Source of the DNA: DASRDU01 sp046331565
GTDB lineage: Bacteria > Acidobacteriota > Blastocatellia > RBC074
Length of the DNA: 64,000 bases
Assembly (NCBI GenBank): GCA_046331565.1
Contig: JAXLQP010000001.1
Location: forward strand, 2,728,001-2,792,000
Direction of reading: 5' to 3'
Shown here piece by piece: positions 58,019 through 64,000 of the stretch; positions within the stretch are counted from its first letter, which is position 1, and every line of letters begins with the position of its first letter. The translations under genes were made by a program, and so were the position numbers. Below the pieces are notes generated by a model, which was not told the DNA's origin, did not search any database, and saw nothing but the letters and a program-made list of their open reading frames with translations.

Positions 58019-58945
58019 ATGACTGATTACGATGTGATTATCATCGGCGGCGGCCCGGCTGGCATCAGTTCCCTGCTCTGGTGTCATTCGCTGAACCTGC
58101 GCGCGCTGATGCTTGAACAAAGCCAGGAAACCGGCGGGCAGTTACTGCTGATGCATCATCCCGTGCCTGATTATCCGGGGCTGCTGCCAGCAAACGGGCG
58201 CGAGTTGCGCGATCATTTTGAAAACCACCTGCGGCAACTGAATCTGAAATGGCAGACCGGCTGCCGCGTTGAAGCGGTCAACGTTCAGCAGCGCACCGTA
58301 ACCAGCAACGGACGGCAGTTCAGCGCGCAGGCATTAATCATTGCCACCGGAGCGCGCAAACGACGCCTGGGCGTGCCGGGCGAACAGGAGTTTCAGGGCC
58401 TCAGCGACAATGCCACGCGCGATCAGGCGTGGCTCGCCGGGCGCGAAGTCTGCGTGATCGGCGGCGGCGATTCGGCCTTTGATGACAGCCTGATTCTGGC
58501 GCGCATCTGTCCGCGTGTGACGCTCATTCATCGCTCGGCGCAGTTCCGCGCGCGTCAGGTCTGGATTGATGAAGTTTTCAGGCAGCCGCGCATCAGTGTC
58601 ATCAGCAACGCGGCGGTGACGGAATTTATCGGAGACAATGGCGCAGTTGCGGGCGTGACCATCGCCGACCGGACGACTGGCGCAACGCATACAATTCCGG
58701 CGCAGGGCGTCGTCATTCAGATTGGCATTGCCCCGAATACGGAATTCCTGGCCGGGCAGATCGCCCTCGATGACGGGGGTTACATCAAAACTGACCAAAG
58801 ACAGCGGACTTCGGTTACAATGGTCTACGCAACAGGCGACGTGAGCAGGCCTGTCTGCCTGAGCGTCGCCACAGCGGTGGGACACGGAGCCATCGCGGCC
58901 AAGGATATTGCGGAGCAGTTGCGCGCCTCCGGCAGGAGCGATTAA
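58019..58945 (+). CDS. TrxR-like FAD/NAD(P) oxidoreductase lacking the CxxC
   Basis: 308 residues. FAD-binding GGGPAGISS at the N-terminus, the ATGARKR segment, NAD(P)-binding GGGDSAFDD (about 147) and the C-terminal YATGDVSRP match thioredoxin reductase. The redox CATCDG motif, expected at about residue 135, is replaced by SDNATRD. So it cannot reduce thioredoxin by the normal route and is more likely a ferredoxin/flavodoxin-NADP reductase-type enzyme or has another acceptor. Confidence 0.85.
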   Translation: MTDYDVIIIGGGPAGISSLLWCHSLNLRALMLEQSQETGGQLLLMHHPVPDYPGLLPANGRELRDHFENHLRQLNLKWQTGCRVEAVNVQQRTVTSNGRQFSAQALIIATGARKRRLGVPGEQEFQGLSDNATRDQAWLAGREVCVIGGGDSAFDDSLILARICPRVTLIHRSAQFRARQVWIDEVFRQPRISVISNAAVTEFIGDNGAVAGVTIADRTTGATHTIPAQGVVIQIGIAPNTEFLAGQIALDDGGYIKTDQRQRTSVTMVYATGDVSRPVCLSVATAVGHGAIAAKDIAEQLRASGRSD

Positions 58946-58990
58946 AACGATCCGCACTAATCAATTCCTCAGCGCAAGGTGAAAAGCAGT

Positions 58991-60097
58991 ATGAAGCGAG
59001 TGCGAATTATTCTGTGCGGCAGTCTGTGGCTGCTGCTGTCGGTTACAGTCTCAGCCCAGCGTCCCTTTACCACCCAGATTGCGGCGCTGTCCTCGCAAAA
59101 TGAGGCCGAAGAAAAAGTCAGGGAGCTGAAAAGCCAGGGCCTGGACGCTTACTGGATTAAAAGCAATGTGCCGGGCGCGGGGGTTCGTTACCGCATTCGC
59201 ATCGGGCGATTCTCAACGCGCGCTGCCGCGCAGTCGCAGGGCGAAAAGCTGCGCCGCAGCGGACTGATCGAAAATTATTTCATCGCTGAGTACGAAGCGC
59301 CGCCCAGAGCTGCTCAGCCACCAGCGCAGCCTGACACCCGAACGGTGTCATCAAATGCCGAAGCAACCCCGGCCTCAAGGCCGCGTCTGAGTGAGCCAGC
59401 CGTCGTTCCGACTCCGAAACCAACACCCAAACCGACACCGGCCACCATCAGCGAGCGCGTCACGCCAACGGTGCTGAAAAATGACGAAGCGACGAGCGGC
59501 CCGGCGGCGTCCGAACCGGTTCCGGCCACGACTCCCGGCAGCGCCATCAAAGCTGGCAAGCCCGCCATCACGAAGACTGGCAAGCCGGTCAATCCCGGTT
59601 TTCTGAGTTTTCAGGATCCGGCCATCGGCTATTCATTCGAACATCCGGCTTCGTGGTCAGGCGCAGCCTGGAGCGATGCCGAACGGATGGCGCAGAACGT
59701 GGACGGCGGAGCTTCGTTCAAATCGCTGGAAGACAATGCCTTTCTCAATGTCATCTGGAACCGGCTGCCCGGCGCGAATGACCCGAAAAAATATGACAAC
59801 ACACTGCTCGTGGACACGATTGTCAAAAGCATGGGTTCCGGCGCTGACACGCAGACGCTCAATGAACTGTCGCGTCAGGTCGAAGCCGAAGACGGACAGA
59901 TCAGAACCCGGCTTGATCTGAATGCACTGTTTCGCAATCCGCAGACGGCTGCGCCGCTGAACTTTCTGGGCAAAGCCATCATCACGCGCTGCCAGCAGGG
60001 CATTCTGCTGGTCGTCGTCTTTTATTCGCAGGACGCGCCGCCCGCCGCCGCCACCAACGCCGAACGCATGATCCGCAGCGTGCGCGCGCCGCAGTAA
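58991..60097 (+). CDS. exported SPOR-domain protein
   Basis: 368 residues from the ATG at 58991. A signal peptide (about 1-23) is followed at once by a SPOR domain (about 25-100: FTTQIAALSSQNEAEEKVRELK, YRIRIGRFSTRAAAQ), which binds peptidoglycan lacking stem peptides. A Pro/Thr/Lys linker (about 115-200, with KPTPKPT) leads to a C-terminal domain (about 205-365) with FSFQDP/IGYSFEHPASW, of the PsbP-like kind in look. A role at the division septum or wall is inferred from SPOR alone. Confidence 0.8.
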   Translation: MKRVRIILCGSLWLLLSVTVSAQRPFTTQIAALSSQNEAEEKVRELKSQGLDAYWIKSNVPGAGVRYRIRIGRFSTRAAAQSQGEKLRRSGLIENYFIAEYEAPPRAAQPPAQPDTRTVSSNAEATPASRPRLSEPAVVPTPKPTPKPTPATISERVTPTVLKNDEATSGPAASEPVPATTPGSAIKAGKPAITKTGKPVNPGFLSFQDPAIGYSFEHPASWSGAAWSDAERMAQNVDGGASFKSLEDNAFLNVIWNRLPGANDPKKYDNTLLVDTIVKSMGSGADTQTLNELSRQVEAEDGQIRTRLDLNALFRNPQTAAPLNFLGKAIITRCQQGILLVVVFYSQDAPPAAATNAERMIRSVRAPQ

Positions 60098-60389
60098 CGT
60101 TGCAGGTTCTGATTGAACCGAATCAGCGAGTTATTGTAGACTGCCCGCTGTCAGCGGGTTTTCCTCACATTCAGCCTTACTCTCAGCAGAAAACCCGTCA
60201 TCACTGACATTCAATTGCAGTCGGTTGTTCCTCAGCCTGAAGAACTGACTGATTTCCCCCCGCATTTCACTGGAACCAACAACGGATCTGCCTGCTTCCG
60301 CCCCGTGCTGGTGATCGCGTCATTTCATCATCGCCCGTCGGGCCGAAGCCTCAGCCGGATCACTTCATCCTCATCAGGAAGGAATCACT
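60098..60389. other. 292-bp spacer
   Basis: No credible gene. A GCGGGTTTTC..GAAAACCCGT inverted repeat (60153-60199) may terminate the SPOR gene. A clear AAGGAA site lies just before the next ATG. Confidence 0.5.
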
Positions 60390-63041
60390 ATGAAAACCGC
60401 CCCGGTTCATCTCCTCCTGGCGGCCTTCGTCCTGCTGGCGACGGCTGTCATTGTTCACCATTTCACCGTTTCAGCTTCAGGCACAGCCATCAGCCTGGCG
60501 ACACTCGGCACGGCTTACACACAGAATTTCGATTCGCTGGCAAGCGCGGGAACTTCCGGCACGGTGCCTGTCGGCTGGGCTTTCAGCGAATCAGGCAGCG
60601 GCGGCAATGCGACCTACACCGCAGGCAGCGGGTCGAGCAGCACCGGCGACACTTACAGTTTCGGCGCAACGGGCAACACCGAACGCGCTTTCGGCGGCCT
60701 GCAAAGCAGCAGCGTGATTCCGATCATCGGGGCGTGCTTCAAAAACGACACCGGCAAAACGATCACGAAACTGGCCATTGCCTACACCGGCGAGGAATGG
60801 CGACTTGGTTCGGCAGGCCGCGCTGACCGCCTGGATTTTCAGTACAGCGTCAATGCCGCCAGCCTGACCACCGGAACCTGGACAGACGCCGACGCGCTTG
60901 ATTTTGCGACTCCGAACACGACCACGACCGGCGCAAAAGACGGCAATGCCGCCGCCAGTCGGACGAGCATCAGCGCCGAACTGACGGGACTTAACATTGC
61001 GGCGGGCGCGACGTTTTTTATTCGCTGGACTGATTTCAACGCTTCGGGTTCGGATGACGGGCTGGCAGTTGATGACTTTTCAATCACGCCTTTCACCACG
61101 CCGACGCTGACGATCAGCGATGTGACTGTCACCGAAGGCAGTGGTGCAGGCCAGGCTGTTTTTGACGTGACGCTGTCAGAATTTTTCGGGCAGGTCGTGA
61201 AAGTTGATTATGCCACCGCAAACGGTTCGGCCACTTCCGGCAGCGATTACACGGCCACCAGCGGCGCGCTCACTTTTGATCCGGCAAACGGCATCACGAC
61301 GCAGCAGATCAGCGTGCAGATCAGCGGCGACTGCCTGATCGAAGGCAACGAAACTTTTACCATCAGTCTGTCGAATGCCGTCAACGCATCAATTATCAAA
61401 ACCGCTGGCGTCGGCACGATTCTCAACGATGACCTCGCAGGCACGCTGCAATTGAGCGCCGCCGCTTTCAGCGCCGGTGAAAATGCGGGCACGGCCATCA
61501 TCACCGTCACGCGCAGCGGCGGCACTGGCGCAGGCGTCAGCGTCAGTTACGCGACCAGCAACGGCACCGCCACGCAGCCGCCGGATTACACTCAGACCAG
61601 CGGCACGCTGACTTTTGACTGCAATGAAACCAGCAAAACTTTCGCCGTCACCATCGCTGACGACACGCTGGATGAAGCCGATGAGACAGTAAATCTGAAG
61701 CTGACCAACCCGACCGGCGGCGCAACGCTCGGCGCGCAGTCAGACGCCGTGCTGACCATCATTGATGACGACACAGCCGGAGCAGTGCAATTCAGCGCGG
61801 CAGGTTTCAGCGTGGCCGAAGCGGCAGGCACGGCCACCATCACCATCACCCGCACCGGAGGCGCGGCAAGCGGCGTCACTGTGAAATACGCGACCAGCAA
61901 CGGCACAGCGCAATCCGGCTTTGATTACACGACCACGACCGGCACAGTCACTTTTGGCGCAAACGAAACCACGCAGACTTTCACCATTCCCATCAACAAC
62001 GACAATCTGCCGGAACCCGGCGGTGAAACCATCCTGCTGACGCTCAGCGATGCGACTGGCGGGGCTGTGATCGGCACGCCTGCCGCTGTAGCGCTGACAA
62101 TTCAGGATGACGACGGCGCAGGCTTCGACGCACCGGGCGACCCGCTGCCCGCTTCAGCCGAAATCAGCGATCAGAAAGCCGGATCGGTGCTGATCTTTCC
62201 GTTTTATTCCTCGAACATCACGCGCCCATCGTTTGAAAACACGCGCCTCAATCTGACCAATGCCGACACTTCACGCGCCGCTTATGTCCACCTGTTTTTC
62301 ATCGACTCGGGCGGGCAGGTGGCTGATTCATTTATCTGTCTGACGCCGAATCATACGGTGACGCTGCTGACTGCGGAAATTGATCCGGGTGAAAGCGGCT
62401 TTGTGGTGGCAGTAGCCGTTGACCGGACAACAGGCTGCCCGATCAACTTCAATTTTCTGATTGGCGATGAATACGTCAAGCTGGCTTCAGGCCACGCCGC
62501 CAGCCTGAGCGCGCAGGCCTTTGCCGCGCTGCCCGGCGCTCAGTTTCAGTGCGATGCCAGTGCCGTCACCGCCGATCTGGATTTTGATGGCGTTACTTAC
62601 AACGCGGCTCCGCGTGTGCTGGCCATTGACAGCGTGGCCGCGCCTGATGAAGGCAACTCAACGCTGCTGATTCTCAATCGCATCGGCGGCGATTTGCGCG
62701 ACCGGATTTCATCGCTCGGCCAGATCTTCGGCATTTTGTACGATGATGTCGAAAATCCGCACAGCTTTGACTTTTCGGGCAGCGCGCAACTGCGGCGACT
62801 GCTGACAAAGGATTATCCGCGCACTACGCCGCGCCCGGCTGAAATCATTCCGGCTGGTCACACCGGCTGGATGAAGGTGTGGATGAGTTCAGATCGTGCC
62901 ATGACCGGCGCGGTCATCAACTTCAACCCCGGCGCGGTCAGCCAGGTGTCAGCTTACAATCAGGGCCATAACCTGCACACGCTGACGCTGAACACAAAAT
63001 CAACTTTCACGATGCCGGTCTTTGCCCCGCACTGCGATTGA
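60390..63041 (+). CDS. Large exported protein with Calx-beta repeats
   Basis: 883 residues. A signal-anchor (about 1-30) is followed by a beta-sandwich region (about 35-235, with QNFDSLASAGT and DFSITPF, as in extracellular nuclease/lectin-like domains). Three Calx-beta repeats (about 245-350, 355-460 and 465-575) follow, each with VDYATANGSATSGSDYT-like and ILNDD endings. The last 300 residues are a domain (GSVLIFPFYSSN..INFNFLIGDEYVKL) without a known name. Calx-beta domains bind Ca2+ and occur in adhesins. There is no PEP-CTERM or other anchor, so it is probably secreted. Confidence 0.85.
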   Translation: MKTAPVHLLLAAFVLLATAVIVHHFTVSASGTAISLATLGTAYTQNFDSLASAGTSGTVPVGWAFSESGSGGNATYTAGSGSSSTGDTYSFGATGNTERAFGGLQSSSVIPIIGACFKNDTGKTITKLAIAYTGEEWRLGSAGRADRLDFQYSVNAASLTTGTWTDADALDFATPNTTTTGAKDGNAAASRTSISAELTGLNIAAGATFFIRWTDFNASGSDDGLAVDDFSITPFTTPTLTISDVTVTEGSGAGQAVFDVTLSEFFGQVVKVDYATANGSATSGSDYTATSGALTFDPANGITTQQISVQISGDCLIEGNETFTISLSNAVNASIIKTAGVGTILNDDLAGTLQLSAAAFSAGENAGTAIITVTRSGGTGAGVSVSYATSNGTATQPPDYTQTSGTLTFDCNETSKTFAVTIADDTLDEADETVNLKLTNPTGGATLGAQSDAVLTIIDDDTAGAVQFSAAGFSVAEAAGTATITITRTGGAASGVTVKYATSNGTAQSGFDYTTTTGTVTFGANETTQTFTIPINNDNLPEPGGETILLTLSDATGGAVIGTPAAVALTIQDDDGAGFDAPGDPLPASAEISDQKAGSVLIFPFYSSNITRPSFENTRLNLTNADTSRAAYVHLFFIDSGGQVADSFICLTPNHTVTLLTAEIDPGESGFVVAVAVDRTTGCPINFNFLIGDEYVKLASGHAASLSAQAFAALPGAQFQCDASAVTADLDFDGVTYNAAPRVLAIDSVAAPDEGNSTLLILNRIGGDLRDRISSLGQIFGILYDDVENPHSFDFSGSAQLRRLLTKDYPRTTPRPAEIIPAGHTGWMKVWMSSDRAMTGAVINFNPGAVSQVSAYNQGHNLHTLTLNTKSTFTMPVFAPHCD

Positions 63042-63045
63042 AGGC

Positions 63046-63202
63046 GGATCAGATCGGTTTTCAATCGCGTAAACGAGAAGTGTGGCGCGATTTGCCAGAA
63101 TCGCGCGGTTCACGTGGGCGGGCCGATGGCGTAAGCCGCGCGACTGCGGGCCAATCCCCCCCCCTTGCTTCCGTACACCCGGCTGAAATCCGATCCAGAT
63201 CA
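63046..63202. repeat. Dispersed repeat R3, second full copy
   Basis: It matches 11882-12034 along its length (GTGTGGCGCGATTTGCCAGA, the CGGGCCGATGGCGTAAGCCG stretch and TTCCGTACACC are shared). The second inner arm is degraded, with a run of eight C at about 63157-63164. Confidence 0.82.
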
Positions 63203-63215
63203 GGCGATTCCGGGA

Positions 63216-63297
63216 GACGGTGTTCGGAGTTCCAGCTTTAGCTGGTCTGGCCTGAATTCACAGGCAACCAGCCAAAGCCCGAACTCCGAACACCGTC
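63216..63297. repeat. Inverted repeat family R12 (GTGTTCGGAGTTC)
   Basis: Arms 63216-63245 and 63268-63297 (30 bp) pair with three mismatches (GACGGTGTTCGGAGTTC / GAACTCCGAACACCGTC). It directly follows the R3 copy, so the 299-bp convergent spacer is nearly all repeat. Confidence 0.8.
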
Positions 63298-63340
63298 CTG
63301 TAATTTTCCAGACAATAACCTGAATGCTGCCGGTTCCGAT

Positions 63341-64000
63341 TCAGGCAGACTTGTGGCCGATCTGTTGTGAAATGCGGCGAGCCGCGCCTTTGACCTGTTC
63401 GATGACTTTCGGCAGGTGAGTCAGTTCATTCTGCGAGGTCGTGCCGCTGACGCCGAGCGCCGCAACGACATTGCCGAGCGCATCGTAAACCGGCGCCGCC
63501 ACACATCGCCCGCCCTGGCTGTTCTCTTCGTCATCAATCGCGCAGCCCTGCTCTCTGACTTTTTCAAGTTCGCGCATCAGCCGCGCCGGAACGGTGATGG
63601 TTTTGGGCGTCTGCTTTTTCAGACCGTGCTTTTTGATGATGGCGTCAACTTCAGATGAAGGCAGCGCCGCCGCCAGCACCTTGCCGACCGCTGTCGCATG
63701 CACTGACATCCGGCGACCGACCCACGTGTTGGGGCGAAAGAAACCCGGCGCTTCGACCTTGGCGATGTAAACGGCTTCGCCCTGATCCAGCACGGCCAGA
63801 TGGGCCGTCAGGTTGATCTTCTCAACCAGTTGCTGCATCGCCGGAACGGCCAGTTCACGCAAATCCAGCCCGGCCTTGACGCCGTTGCTGAGGTGCATGA
63901 TTTTGAGGCCGAGGTGATATTTGCCGGTTTCAGGGTCGCGCCGCAGATAGCCGCGCTTTTCAAGCGTGCGCAGAATGTAGCTCGCTGAACTTTTCGGAAT
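63341..64000 (-). CDS. IclR family transcriptional regulator (5' end outside window)
   Basis: 219 residues are visible; the frame runs open to the window edge, so the start is missing. The visible N-terminal part (KSSASYILRTLEKRGYL, then YHLGLKI) is the end of the winged-helix domain. The rest is the IclR effector domain with NTWVGRRMSVHATAVGKVLAA and GCAIDDEENSQGGRCVAAPV. IclR proteins usually repress or activate nearby catabolic genes in response to small organic acids or aromatics. Its targets lie outside the window. Confidence 0.88.
   Translation of the reverse strand: MPKSSASYILRTLEKRGYLRRDPETGKYHLGLKIMHLSNGVKAGLDLRELAVPAMQQLVEKINLTAHLAVLDQGEAVYIAKVEAPGFFRPNTWVGRRMSVHATAVGKVLAAALPSSEVDAIIKKHGLKKQTPKTITVPARLMRELEKVREQGCAIDDEENSQGGRCVAAPVYDALGNVVAALGVSGTTSQNELTHLPKVIEQVKGAARRISQQIGHKSA

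Noticed and set aside
63157..63164. Poly-C tract as a phase-variation switch
   Set aside because: It lies in a non-coding, degraded arm of R3 with no reading frame or promoter spacing that it would alter.

Overview
The window reads as chromosome of a soil or sediment Acidobacteriota, most likely class Blastocatellia. This is inferred from gene style, not from a marker gene: a winged-helix/TM/TolB-propeller regulator, an ECF-like sigma factor with an FFECRGC block, a Ser/Thr kinase with a cyclase-like domain and a DUF4384-like tail, a TPR-CHAT protein, a PEP-CTERM protein, S9 and S41 peptidases, Calx-beta repeats, and many unrelated intergenic inverted repeats. No tRNA, rRNA, phage, transposase or CRISPR was seen.

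Layout. 1-7.1 kb: end of a c-type cytochrome gene, a GlpC/HdrD-like Fe-S protein, DUF3501, YgfZ, a rhodanese, DUF309, an S41 protease, a DUF4149 membrane protein and a PEP-CTERM protein. 7.4-15.1 kb (minus): a secreted DUF4384-like protein, a TPR-CHAT protein, a DUF4440-like lipoprotein and a kinase/degenerate-cyclase/DUF4384 protein. 15.4-21.6 kb: an RluD-type pseudouridine synthase, an S9 peptidase, an L,D-transpeptidase and an ABC1/UbiB kinase-like protein. 21.7-54.9 kb: a respiration and stress island (below). 55.6-64 kb: an orphan efflux adaptor, a hotdog protein, a TrxR-like flavoprotein, a SPOR protein, a Calx-beta surface protein and an IclR regulator cut by the window end.

The island is the most interesting part. 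It holds a NO-reductase-like heme-copper oxidase with small cytochromes, a 36-residue membrane protein missed by ordinary ORF cut-offs, a five-heme cytochrome, four tandem-domain universal stress proteins, a metallothionein-like protein, an HPF/cold-shock fusion, a DksA/TraR protein, Hsp20, a triple-BON protein, formate dehydrogenase, thioredoxin, ABC transporters, a phosphoribosyltransferase, an Nramp-like transporter and a GNAT. Reading the spacers on both strands, I find ten matches to the sigma-54 -24/-12 element (GG-N10-GC, all with TTGC, nine with GGYAY), each pointing at one of these transcription units. Several spacers also share a GTGCG-N7-ACGCA-like element, at two loci as tandem copies 21-22 bp apart, as expected for an enhancer-binding activator. 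The gene set (tandem USPs, small heat-shock protein, hibernation factor, phosphoribosyltransferase, NO/redox enzymes) resembles the mycobacterial DosR dormancy regulon in content but appears to be wired through sigma-54. No rpoN or activator gene lies in the window.

A second theme is spacer DNA: about a dozen unrelated families of long inverted repeats (17-45 bp arms) sit between genes, sometimes filling the whole gap inside an operon. One G-rich heptamer tract has landed in frame inside the CHAT domain.
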